Of a stretch of DNA of 64,000 bases, positions 39,904 through 48,782 are shown in pieces. Location of the stretch: assembly GCA_930990665.1 (NCBI GenBank), contig CAKNQN010000004.1:1-64000 (forward strand), given 5' to 3'. The translations under genes were made by a program, and so were the position numbers. Source of the DNA: an uncultured Clostridia bacterium. Lineage in GTDB: Bacteria > Bacillota > Clostridia > Christensenellales > Borkfalkiaceae. Every line of letters begins with the position of its first letter. Within the stretch, counting starts at the first letter, position 1. The notes under the pieces were generated by a model. It made no database searches. It was not told the origin of the DNA and was given only the letters and a program-made list of their open reading frames with translations.

Positions 39904-40149
39904 GGCAAAAGTTCTATTGTTTTTAGCATGAAAATTTTTGTACAGCGTATGGCAAAACTTTTTTGCTTTCTGCATGAAAATTATCTTACTACGCAGGGCA
40001 ACAAAAAACTCCTTTGCATCCCGCATGAGAACTTTCTTACTACACAGGGCAACAAAAAACTCCTTTGCATCCCGCATGAGAACTTTCTTACTACGCAGGG
40101 CAACAAAAAAACTCCTTTGCATCCCGCATGAGAACTTTCTCACCGTACA
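39904..40149. repeat. 51-bp tandem repeat: three near-identical units (39997, 40048, 40099) plus two progressively degenerate units (39904, 39951)
   Basis: GGCAACAAAAAACTCCTTTGCATCCCGCATGAGAACTTTCTTACTACGCAG; strict 51-bp spacing. Confidence 0.95.
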
Positions 40150-40172
40150 GAAGCAAAGGAGTTTTCATTTTT
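40108..40172. terminator. bidirectional terminator between SDR gene and serA; its AAAACTCCTTTGC arm is repeated upstream in the 51-bp array
   Basis: AAAACTCCTTTGC (40108-40120) pairs with GCAAAGGAGTTTT (40153-40165); T-rich on both sides. Confidence 0.8.
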
Positions 40173-40175
40173 TGA

Positions 40176-41333
40176 TCAGTCAAACACGCGCAGACGGATG
40201 ACGCTGTCGAGTTTGCGGATATCCTTGATCACTTTTTCATTCGGAGTCGCATCCAGATCGACGATCATGTAAGCCATATCTTTTTTGGACTTATCCAGGA
40301 GATTGGCGATGTTGATGTTTTCGCCGGAAATGATGGAGGTGATCTTCGAGATCACGCCCTCCACGTTCTTGTGCATGACGCACAAGCGAGCGGCGGAAGT
40401 GCGGGGCGCGGAGACGTCGGGCAGGTTCACGCTGTGGGTGATGTTGCCGTTTTCGATGTAGTCGACGAGTTCTCTCGCCGCCATCGCCGCACAGTTGTCC
40501 TCCGCTTCGGGGGTGCTGGCGCCCAGGTGCGGGACGCAGATCACGTTTTTGGCTCCGATGAGCTCTTCGCAGGGGAAGTCTGTGATGTAGCGCTCCATTT
40601 TACCGCTGTTCACCGCGTCAAGGATGGCCGGAACGTCGACCAGCTCGCCGCGCGAATTGTTGATGAGGACAACGCCGTCTTTCATGCTCTGAATGGATTC
40701 GGCATTGAACATGCTCTGCGTGTCGGGGGTGAGGGGGACGTGCACGGTCACGAAGTCCGCCTCTTTGAGGAGGGTCGCGAGGTCGGCGGTCTTTACGCGG
40801 GTATCCAGGTGCAGGGCGGCCTGTACCGAAAGGAAGGGGTCATAGCCGATGACTTGCATGCCGAGGTTCGCCGCCGTGTTTGCGACCAGGACGCCGATCG
40901 CGCCGAGCCCGACGACGCCGAGCGTCTTGCCGAAGATCTCGTGCCCGACAAAGGCGGATTTGCCCTTTTCGACGGCCTTGGAGATCCCTTCGGTCCCTTT
41001 GAGCGTCTTGACCCATTCGATCGCGTCGACGATCTTCCTTCCGCCGAGGAACAGCTCGCACATGACGAGCTCTTTCACCGCGTTGGCGTTGGCGCCCGGG
41101 GTGTTGAAGACGACGATGCCCTTTTCGGAGCATTTCGGAATGGGGATGTTGTTGGTCCCCGCGCCCGCCCGTGCGACGGCAAGCAGTTCGTCGTTGAGAG
41201 GGTATTCGTGCATATTGAAGCTGCGCAGCATGATCCCTTCGGGCGCCGTCGCTTCCTTGGTGAAGGTGTAGCCGGCAGGGAATTCCCTGTCCGCTACGGG
41301 GCTGATCTCGTTGAGCTTGAGTATCTGAGGCAT
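40176..41333 (-). CDS. serA: D-3-phosphoglycerate dehydrogenase (with C-terminal ACT domain)
   Basis: GKTLGVVGLGAIGVLVANTAANLGMQVIGYDPF; NNSRGELVDVPAI; HKNVEGVISKITSIISGENINIANL. Confidence 0.95.
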   Translation of the reverse strand: MPQILKLNEISPVADREFPAGYTFTKEATAPEGIMLRSFNMHEYPLNDELLAVARAGAGTNNIPIPKCSEKGIVVFNTPGANANAVKELVMCELFLGGRKIVDAIEWVKTLKGTEGISKAVEKGKSAFVGHEIFGKTLGVVGLGAIGVLVANTAANLGMQVIGYDPFLSVQAALHLDTRVKTADLATLLKEADFVTVHVPLTPDTQSMFNAESIQSMKDGVVLINNSRGELVDVPAILDAVNSGKMERYITDFPCEELIGAKNVICVPHLGASTPEAEDNCAAMAARELVDYIENGNITHSVNLPDVSAPRTSAARLCVMHKNVEGVISKITSIISGENINIANLLDKSKKDMAYMIVDLDATPNEKVIKDIRKLDSVIRLRVFD

Positions 41334-41364
41334 TGTTTTCTCCTTATCGTCGGTAAGTGCCCGT

Positions 41365-42438
41365 TCAGGCGTTTTCTTTTTCGAACTTTTTCATGAACTC
41401 GATGAGCGCTTTCACCCCTTCTACGGGCATTGCGTTGTAGATGGAGGCGCGCATGCCGCCCACCAGGCGGTGTCCTTTCAGCGACACGAGCCCGGCCGCC
41501 TTCGACTCTTTTACGAATTTGTCGTCCAGATCTTTCGAGGGGGTCACGAAAGGCACGTTCATGATCGAGCGGTATTCTTTGACTACGTTGTTGGTATAGA
41601 ATTTGGAATTGTCGATGAAGTCGTACAGGAGTCCCGCTTTATACTCATCGATCTTGTTGATCTCCTTGATGCCGCCCAGTTTTTTCAGATAACGGAAGAC
41701 GAGGTTGGCCATATAGATGGCAAAGCAGGGGGGCGTGTTGTACAGGGAACCGTTGTCCGCCTGCGTCTTCCACTTGAGCATGGTCGGGCAATCGGGCAGA
41801 GGGTTCTCGATCAGGTCTTTGCGCGCGATGACGATGGTCACGCCCGCGGGCGCCACGTTTTTCTGCGCGCCGGCGTAGATGACGCCGAATTTGGATACAT
41901 CGATCTCGCGCGAAAGGATTTCCGAGCTCATGTCCGCCACGAGGGGAGCCTTGACGTTCGGGAACTTGATGTAACGGGTACCGAAGATGGTGTTGTTGGA
42001 GCAGATGTGCACATAATCGGCGTCGTCATTGAAAGCGATCTTGTCCACATCGGGAATATAGGTATAGGTCTTGTCTTCCGAAGAGGCGACTTTGCGCGCA
42101 TCCCCGTAGATCTGCCCTTCCTGCCAGGCTTTTTTCGAGAAGTTGCCCGTCACGATGTAGTCCGCTTTGCCCGTGTGCATCAGGTTGAGGGGTACGGCTG
42201 CAAACTGCTGGCTGGCGCCTCCCTGCACGAACAGAACACAGTAGTTCTCGGGGATGTTGAGAAGCTCGCGGAGATTGGCTTCCGCCTCTTCCACGATTGC
42301 GGAAAACGCTTTGTCGCGGTGGCTGATCTCGCATACGCTCATGCCCGTGCCCTGGAAATCGAGGAACTCTTTCTGTGCCTCTTCCAGCACTTCGAGCGGA
42401 AGCATCGAAGGCCCTGCCGAAAAGTTATAAACTCTCAT
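41365..42438 (-). CDS. serC: phosphoserine aminotransferase
   Basis: MRVYNFSAGPSMLPLEVLEEAQKEFLDF; FGVIYAGAQKNVAPAGVTIVIARKDLI. Confidence 0.96.
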   Translation of the reverse strand: MRVYNFSAGPSMLPLEVLEEAQKEFLDFQGTGMSVCEISHRDKAFSAIVEEAEANLRELLNIPENYCVLFVQGGASQQFAAVPLNLMHTGKADYIVTGNFSKKAWQEGQIYGDARKVASSEDKTYTYIPDVDKIAFNDDADYVHICSNNTIFGTRYIKFPNVKAPLVADMSSEILSREIDVSKFGVIYAGAQKNVAPAGVTIVIARKDLIENPLPDCPTMLKWKTQADNGSLYNTPPCFAIYMANLVFRYLKKLGGIKEINKIDEYKAGLLYDFIDNSKFYTNNVVKEYRSIMNVPFVTPSKDLDDKFVKESKAAGLVSLKGHRLVGGMRASIYNAMPVEGVKALIEFMKKFEKENA

Positions 42439-42662
42439 ATTCAGTACTCCTTAGATATTTTTACAAAAACGAACGGCGCCGAAAATTTTCGCCGGAATGC
42501 GGTATGGCATCTTCCGCCGCCATATAATAATATTATATAATAAACGGACGCATTAAGCAACTCTTTGGGCGCGTCAAACGGGAGGGGGAACAAAAAAATT
42601 TCTGCAATGAAACAATTTGTATAAAAAGTTGGCAGGATTGTCCAAAATAATCGGGCAAAGTA

Positions 42663-42691
42663 TTTACTTTTTTTCCGAAATATAGTAAAAT
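42663..42691 (+). promoter_or_regulatory. promoter of coiled-coil gene
   Basis: TTTACT - 17 nt - TAAAAT. Confidence 0.7.
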
Positions 42692-42783
42692 AGTAAATGG
42701 AAAAGAGCAAGTCCGCGGCGCGGTCACCCGAAGACGCGGCGGCAGACAAAACAAAGCGAGGCTACGGCTTCGAAGGGGGCTAT

Positions 42784-44595
42784 ATGGCAGACTCTCAGAA
42801 CAAGGCAGGCGGGCTTACGGCGGCAGAACGCCTGAAAAGCACAGAAAAATACCTTTCCGAAATGCGCGGAGTGCTCAACGCGATGGATGAGATCGCCGCC
42901 ATGCGCGCCAAGCGCGGCGATGCCCCGTCGGACGATTACAACGGCTACAAGCGTTCGAGTGTGGAAAAATTCGTCAAAGAGCTGGAAAAGCAGCGCTCGT
43001 CTATTCTTGCGGAGATCGAGAGCGGGGAGAGGAAACGCAGCGAACAGCTGCGCGACCAGGCTCGCCGCGAGCACGAAAAGGCGCAGCAGGAACTTGCCCT
43101 TGCCCGCCGTGAACGCGAACAGGCGCAGGTACAGCAGCAGAATAAAGCGATCTCCGAGCTGTCGCAGAAGGTGGACAGCATGGCCATAACGCCCCGGGAT
43201 TCCGCCGTCGCGAGTTTCCGCAAGGGCGACGTTTCGCTCGCGGTGGAGGGCATGTATTCCGGGCTTTCGCTCGACATTGAAAAAATGCGCGACGATATCC
43301 TGCAGGAACTCAAATATTCCTATAAACAGGATATGGCTATTTACGATGATCTTTCTGCCAAGATCGACGCGATCAAGCCTGTCGATACGGCGGCTTTCGA
43401 AGAGACGCTCAAACCCATCGGCGAGGGTATCACGGCTCTCGACGAAAAGCTGAACGCCTTGCAGCCGGTCGATTACGATCAGCTTGCCGACCGTGTGGCG
43501 GCGAAAGTCGTTTCGGGCGGGATCGATTACGAGACGCTGGCGCGTCACATCGTGGAGATCATGGCGGGTGCGGGCGTCGGAGCGGCGGCAGGTGCTGCTG
43601 CGGCGGCTCCCGAGCGCGCGGAATTTTCTGCCATGCAGCAGAAGATCGACGACATCAAGAGCACGTTGGACGGGGCCGTGAGTGTGAAGCATATGCCCGA
43701 ATTCCGCAAGCTGGATACGCTCATCGCGCAGTATCTGCGCACCCTTTCGTATGATTTGATCCCCGATCTGCTCGTCACGGCAAACCGCGCCAAAGACGAC
43801 GCGAACCGCTATATCATCAGCGGGAACATCCTGCGGGGCGAAACCATGCTTTCCGACCTCCGCGTGCGCCTTTCCCGCGTCAATATCTGGGGCACGGCGG
43901 CGCTGACGGCGGTGTCGGATGCCGTCGCACAGAATCATCTGCCCGTCACCTATTCCGCCGAAGCTCTCGAAGCGTTCAGACAGGCGGTTTCGGCTTTTGA
44001 ACAGGCGCCCGCTCTCCCGCAGGAAGACGTATTGCAGAAACTTCTTTCGGCGAAGAACGCGCTTTTCCTGGATACCGATATGGAGGCGATGGACAGAGAT
44101 ACCCTCGCAGAGCTCATGGAGATGAAGGAAGCGATCGGCGAAAATGTGCCCGAAAAGGGGCAGATCGACAATCTCAACGAGCTCAAAAAGGAGATCATGT
44201 CCTTCAATCTTTCCTATTTCATCGATTTCTCGCCCGTACAGGCGGAGGAAAAACCGCAGCCTGCGCCGTCGGTGGATACGCAGGCGATCCTCGATGCGAT
44301 CGGCCGCCTGAACGTCCAGCCGGCCGCCCAGCCGTCTGTCCAGCCGGTCGCCGCCGAACCCGTGGCGGAAGCCGTGCACGAGAAGATCGCGGGCATTCCG
44401 CGCGTGAGCGCACCCAAAAAGCCCCGCGTGCTGCGCCCTGCCGTCTCTTCGAAAGACAACAAAGTGGAGCATACGGAACAGCCTCTGCGCGTCACAAAGC
44501 GCAAGCTGCCCGTGAAAGACGAGAACCCGGACGCGCTCTCCAAACAGATCGTCAGCGAACTCGCCTCGCGTATCGCAAACAGCAGGCTTAAATAA
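42784..44595 (+). CDS. coiled-coil/alpha-helical protein of unknown function
   Basis: MADSQNKAGGLTAAERLKSTEKYLSEM...; ORF opens at 42697 but that ATG sits at the predicted TSS, so 42784 with GAAGGGGG SD is preferred. Confidence 0.75.
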   Translation: MADSQNKAGGLTAAERLKSTEKYLSEMRGVLNAMDEIAAMRAKRGDAPSDDYNGYKRSSVEKFVKELEKQRSSILAEIESGERKRSEQLRDQARREHEKAQQELALARREREQAQVQQQNKAISELSQKVDSMAITPRDSAVASFRKGDVSLAVEGMYSGLSLDIEKMRDDILQELKYSYKQDMAIYDDLSAKIDAIKPVDTAAFEETLKPIGEGITALDEKLNALQPVDYDQLADRVAAKVVSGGIDYETLARHIVEIMAGAGVGAAAGAAAAAPERAEFSAMQQKIDDIKSTLDGAVSVKHMPEFRKLDTLIAQYLRTLSYDLIPDLLVTANRAKDDANRYIISGNILRGETMLSDLRVRLSRVNIWGTAALTAVSDAVAQNHLPVTYSAEALEAFRQAVSAFEQAPALPQEDVLQKLLSAKNALFLDTDMEAMDRDTLAELMEMKEAIGENVPEKGQIDNLNELKKEIMSFNLSYFIDFSPVQAEEKPQPAPSVDTQAILDAIGRLNVQPAAQPSVQPVAAEPVAEAVHEKIAGIPRVSAPKKPRVLRPAVSSKDNKVEHTEQPLRVTKRKLPVKDENPDALSKQIVSELASRIANSRLK

Positions 44596-44607
44596 AACAG
44601 GATTCGC

Positions 44608-44636
44608 CTCATTCTGCCGCAATGCGGCAGAATGAG
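44608..44636. terminator. hairpin at the end of the coiled-coil gene
   Basis: Perfect 13-bp stem CTCATTCTGCCGC-AAT-GCGGCAGAATGAG; no good U-tract. Confidence 0.5.
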
Positions 44637-44960
44637 CAAACAGACGAAGCCGGTGTAACTCCGAAGACGCGGCTTTGCGGTTTAGCGAACCGCACGGCGT
44701 CCGCGCAGGATCGGGCAGAGTATTTTGCAGGTGTGCGTGAGATCGCGCAAGATCGCAATTCTCCCTTTTGCCGAGGTACATGGCGCCTGCGCATAACCGC
44801 AGGTCTGCATTTTGCAGGACCTGCTGAGAGCCGCATTCGTCTGAAAGATAAAAATAACAGGCCGGGCATTCGTTCTGAACGGAGAAAACCGGAAGAGGGG
44901 GCTGGATGGCATTCAGCCCTTTGTCGCGTATTGCCCGGGCCGAAGTGTAAGGAGTATATT

Positions 44961-46937
44961 TTGAAGCAAGACAGAAACGACCGTACTTTCACACAGCAGA
45001 AAAGGCCGGACGGGACCAGGAACAAAAAGGAGATGCCGCTCTTTCTCGGAAACGTCAGCGACATCCGCCGCGAACAGCAGGAAAAATCCCGCGAAACGGA
45101 GCGTCGGCAGACGAAGGGCGCTTTCCGCGTCAAGGACATGCCCGCTAGCGAGGTGCGCGCGGAGTCGCGCGGGAAAGACATCTTTTCGGAGTCGCGCGGC
45201 AAGGATAGCCGCGGCAAAGAGATGCGCCCGAAGGAAGAGCGCAACGGCAAACCCGCGCGTCAGGCGAAAAAGGGCAGGGGCAAGAACCCCGTGAAGATCA
45301 TGTTCCTCGGCGGTGTGGGCGAGATCGGCAAAAACATGACCGCCATCGAATACGGGAACGACATCATCATCATCGACGCGGGCCTTACCTTCCCGGACGA
45401 GGAGCTGCCCGGCATCGACCTCGTGATCCCGGATATCAGTTATCTCGTGCAGAACAAAAACAAGGTGCGCGGACTTTTGGTGACGCACGGCCACGAGGAC
45501 CACGTGGGCGGCATCGCTTACCTGCTCAAAGAGATCAATGTCCCTGTTTATGCCACGAAACTGACGCTCGCACTGGCCGACAACAAACTGCGCGAACAGC
45601 GCATCAACAAGGCGCAGCTTATCTGCGTAAAGCCGGGAGATAAGGTCAAACTCGGCTGTTTCGGGGTAGAATTCATCAACGTGAACCATTCCATCGCGGG
45701 CTCGGTGTCACTGCTGATCGACACGCCGCAGGGTCGCATCTATCACAGCGGCGACTTCAAGATCGACCTCACGCCCGTGGCGGGCAAGCCCATCGATCTT
45801 TCGCGCATCGCGGAGATCGGCAGGGAGGGTGTCAATCTCCTGCTCTGCGAATCGACCAACGTCGAACGCCGCGGCTACACGATGAGCGAGACGGTGGTAG
45901 GCACCACGCTCGATCATCTCTTTTCCGAAAACGCCAACCGCCGCATCATCGTGGCGACCTTTGCATCCAATGTGCACCGTCTCCAGCAGATCGTCGACCT
46001 TGCCGCCAAATACCGCCGCAAGGTGGCTCTTTCCGGCAGGAGCATGCTCAACGTCGTGGACGCCGCTACCAAGATCGGCGAGCTGACCATTCCCGAAGGC
46101 GTGCTCATCGACGTGGAAAAGATCAAAAATTACTTTGACCGCGAGATCGTCATCGTATCCACGGGCAGCCAGGGTGAACCGATGAGCGCCCTCACGCGCA
46201 TGGCCGCGGGGGATTTCAACAAGGTCACCATCGGAGAAAACGACACGATCATCATTTCCGCCAGCCCCATTCCCGGCAATGAAAAGATGATCTACAACGT
46301 CATCAACAACCTTTATCGGAAGGGTGCGGAAGTCGTGTACGAATCGCTGGAAAAGATCCACGTATCCGGCCACGCCTGCCAGGAGGAGCTGAAAATTCTG
46401 CATACTCTCCTGCAGCCGAAGTTCTTTATTCCCGTGCACGGCGAGTATCGGCATCTCAAACGCCACGCACAGCTGGCCGTCGAACTCGGCATGAGCGAAA
46501 ACAACATTCTGCTGCCCGACATCGGAAACTGCGTGGAGCTAACGAAAGATACCATGCAGTTCGGGGAGAGCATCTCTTCCGGTTCGCGGCTCGTCGACGG
46601 CGCTAACCTCGAAGACAAGGAAAACAGCGTGGTCATGAAGGACCGCAAGCACCTGTCCGAAGACGGCATCTTTGTCATCACGGCCTGCGTTTCCGAAAGG
46701 AGCGGCGATCTTCTCAGCGAGCCGAACGTCGTCAATCGCGGCTTCGTCATGCCGGAGAACGCCGATTATGCCTACGACATCAAGCGGATCGTGGAAAATT
46801 GCGTGCGCCAGACGGACGTGCTCGGCGATACGGCCAACACGGAACTTGCCGCAGCCATCAAAAAGGCGGTCAAGAACTTTATCTATAAAAAGACCAAGCA
46901 GAACCCCGTCATCATGGCGAACATCGTGCGTATCTGA
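44961..46937 (+). CDS. rnj: ribonuclease J with basic, disordered N-terminal extension (TTG start)
   Basis: FLGGVGEIGKNMTAIEYGNDIIIIDAGLTFPDEELPGID, VTHGHEDHVGG, STGSQGEPMSALTRMA; AAGGAG before TTG 44961. Confidence 0.92.
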   Translation: MKQDRNDRTFTQQKRPDGTRNKKEMPLFLGNVSDIRREQQEKSRETERRQTKGAFRVKDMPASEVRAESRGKDIFSESRGKDSRGKEMRPKEERNGKPARQAKKGRGKNPVKIMFLGGVGEIGKNMTAIEYGNDIIIIDAGLTFPDEELPGIDLVIPDISYLVQNKNKVRGLLVTHGHEDHVGGIAYLLKEINVPVYATKLTLALADNKLREQRINKAQLICVKPGDKVKLGCFGVEFINVNHSIAGSVSLLIDTPQGRIYHSGDFKIDLTPVAGKPIDLSRIAEIGREGVNLLLCESTNVERRGYTMSETVVGTTLDHLFSENANRRIIVATFASNVHRLQQIVDLAAKYRRKVALSGRSMLNVVDAATKIGELTIPEGVLIDVEKIKNYFDREIVIVSTGSQGEPMSALTRMAAGDFNKVTIGENDTIIISASPIPGNEKMIYNVINNLYRKGAEVVYESLEKIHVSGHACQEELKILHTLLQPKFFIPVHGEYRHLKRHAQLAVELGMSENNILLPDIGNCVELTKDTMQFGESISSGSRLVDGANLEDKENSVVMKDRKHLSEDGIFVITACVSERSGDLLSEPNVVNRGFVMPENADYAYDIKRIVENCVRQTDVLGDTANTELAAAIKKAVKNFIYKKTKQNPVIMANIVRI

Positions 46938-46939
46938 TC

Positions 46940-47554
46940 ATGCGGATATCCGACTTTTCTCTACCCGTCCTTCCCGCACGGCTTTTGCAGCTGCGAGAGG
47001 AGGCGACAAAAGGGCTGGACCCCGCCGCGGCGGACGATGTTCTCGCGCTGCTGCTCGCCCTCGCGCGCATGCGCAGTCCGTCTTCCATCCTGGAGATCGG
47101 CACGGCGGAGGGCCTGACGGCGGCGGCGCTCCTTGTGACCTGCCCGGAGGCGCGGCTCGTATCCATCGAAAATGACCCCGACAGGCATGTGCGCGCGGAG
47201 CAGAATCTCGCCGGATTCGGCGTTTCCGACCGCGCCGAACTTCTCTTCGGAGACGCGGCGGAAATTCTTCCCCGCCTTCGGGAAACGTTCGGGCTCATCT
47301 TTTTGGACGGGCCCAAGGCGCAATACATCCGTTATCTTCCCGTCCTGAAAAAGCTGCTCGCGCCGCGCGGGGTTCTCGTCGCCGACGACGTGCTCCTGTA
47401 CGGCTGGGTGAGAGGGCAGGTGCAGCCGCCTCCCAAACGCCGTTCCATTGCCGAACGCCTGCGCGAATATCTCGACGCGGTTTTATCCGATCCCGATTTT
47501 CTCACCTTCGTGGCGGAAGCGGGGGAGGGTGTGGCGGTATCCGTCTTGCGCTGA
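46940..47554 (+). CDS. O-methyltransferase family 3, TrmR-like
   Basis: SSILEIGTAEGLTAAALL, LIFLDGPKAQYIRYLPVLKKLLAPRGVLVADDVLLYG. Confidence 0.85.
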   Translation: MRISDFSLPVLPARLLQLREEATKGLDPAAADDVLALLLALARMRSPSSILEIGTAEGLTAAALLVTCPEARLVSIENDPDRHVRAEQNLAGFGVSDRAELLFGDAAEILPRLRETFGLIFLDGPKAQYIRYLPVLKKLLAPRGVLVADDVLLYGWVRGQVQPPPKRRSIAERLREYLDAVLSDPDFLTFVAEAGEGVAVSVLR

Positions 47555-47564
47555 AGGAGACCAT

Positions 47565-48767
47565 ATGGAGAAAATTCCTGAACTGCTCGCCCCGGCGGGC
47601 AGTTTTGAAAAATTGAAGACGGCGCTGCATTTCGGCGCCGATGCCGTGTACCTCGGCGGCAAACAGTTTTCTCTGCGCGCCATGGCGGATAACTTCACGG
47701 CTTCGGAAATGAAAGAGGCGGTCTCCTATGCGCATATGCGCGGAAAAAAGGTATACGTCACCGCAAACATATTCGCCAGGGATACGGATTTTATCGACCT
47801 TGCGGACTACTTCCGCTTTCTCGCCTCCATCGGGGCGGACGCCGCCCTCGTCACGGATCCGGGTGTGTTTTCCCTCGCGCGGGAGGTCGCGCCCGATCTT
47901 CCGCTGCACATTTCCACGCAGGCGAACGTCACGAACGCCCGCGCGGCCGCATTCTGGCAGAAGCAGGGAGCCTCGCGCGTGGTATTGGCGCGGGAGCTGT
48001 CTCTTGCGGAGATTGCAAAGATTCACGCGTTTTGCCCGGAACTGGAACTGGAAGCCTTCGTGCACGGCGCCATGTGCATCTCGTACAGCGGGCGGTGTCT
48101 TTTGAGTAACTACATAGCAGGGCGCGACTCCAATCGCGGCGCCTGCGCGCAGATCTGCCGCTGGAAATTTTCCGTAAGGCCGGAGGGGGGCGACGAGCCG
48201 CTTTCCGCCGAGGAAGATGAGCGCGGCACCTATATCTTCAACAGCAAAGATCTGAACATGCTCCCGTATCTTTCTGAACTTGCAGGGGCGGGCGTCTGTT
48301 CTTTTAAGATCGAGGGGCGCATGAAGAGCGCCTATTACCTTGCCACCGTCGTCAACGCCTATCGCCGCGCGATGGACGGAAAGCTGGACGTGCCTTCCGC
48401 ATTGCAGGAACTTTGCAAAGTCGCACATCGCGAATATACCGCGGCGTACGCGTTCGGACGCAACGACGAGACGGTCGCCTATTCGAATTCGCAGGCGGCG
48501 GGAACGCGCGAATACGTCGCCGACGTATTGGAGAGCGGAGAAGGGGACAAACCCGCTCTCGTGCAGATGCGCGGACGATTCCGCGTCGGCGATACGCTGG
48601 AGGTGCTTTCTCCGTATGAAAATTTCGACAGCCGCTTTGTCGTCGGAAGGATGACGGACGAAGCGGGCGTTCCTGTGGCGGATGCCAAGCTTGTCATGCA
48701 GAAGCTGCACCTGTTTTCGCCCTTTGCCCTGCGCGCGGGGGATATCCTTCGCCGCGTGCCCGTCTGA
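47565..48767 (+). CDS. U32 family peptidase / tRNA hydroxylation protein-like
   Basis: ELLAPAGSFEKLKTALHFGADAVYLGGKQFSLRA; ELELEAFVHGAMCISYSGRCLLSNYIAGRDSNRGACAQICRWKF. Confidence 0.92.
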   Translation: MEKIPELLAPAGSFEKLKTALHFGADAVYLGGKQFSLRAMADNFTASEMKEAVSYAHMRGKKVYVTANIFARDTDFIDLADYFRFLASIGADAALVTDPGVFSLAREVAPDLPLHISTQANVTNARAAAFWQKQGASRVVLARELSLAEIAKIHAFCPELELEAFVHGAMCISYSGRCLLSNYIAGRDSNRGACAQICRWKFSVRPEGGDEPLSAEEDERGTYIFNSKDLNMLPYLSELAGAGVCSFKIEGRMKSAYYLATVVNAYRRAMDGKLDVPSALQELCKVAHREYTAAYAFGRNDETVAYSNSQAAGTREYVADVLESGEGDKPALVQMRGRFRVGDTLEVLSPYENFDSRFVVGRMTDEAGVPVADAKLVMQKLHLFSPFALRAGDILRRVPV

Positions 48768-48782
48768 GTTGGGAGGGGAGAA

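Noticed and set aside
39823-40143. Minus-strand 106-aa ORF with repeated MRDAKEFFVAL(R/C)SKKVL motif
   Set aside because: The reading frame stays open only because the 51-bp unit is a multiple of 3; no SD or promoter, and the repeated element contains terminator arms, so a non-coding role is more likely
39904-40149. Possible CRISPR array (regularly spaced repeats)
   Set aside because: Units are contiguous 51-bp repeats without unique spacers and no cas genes are present
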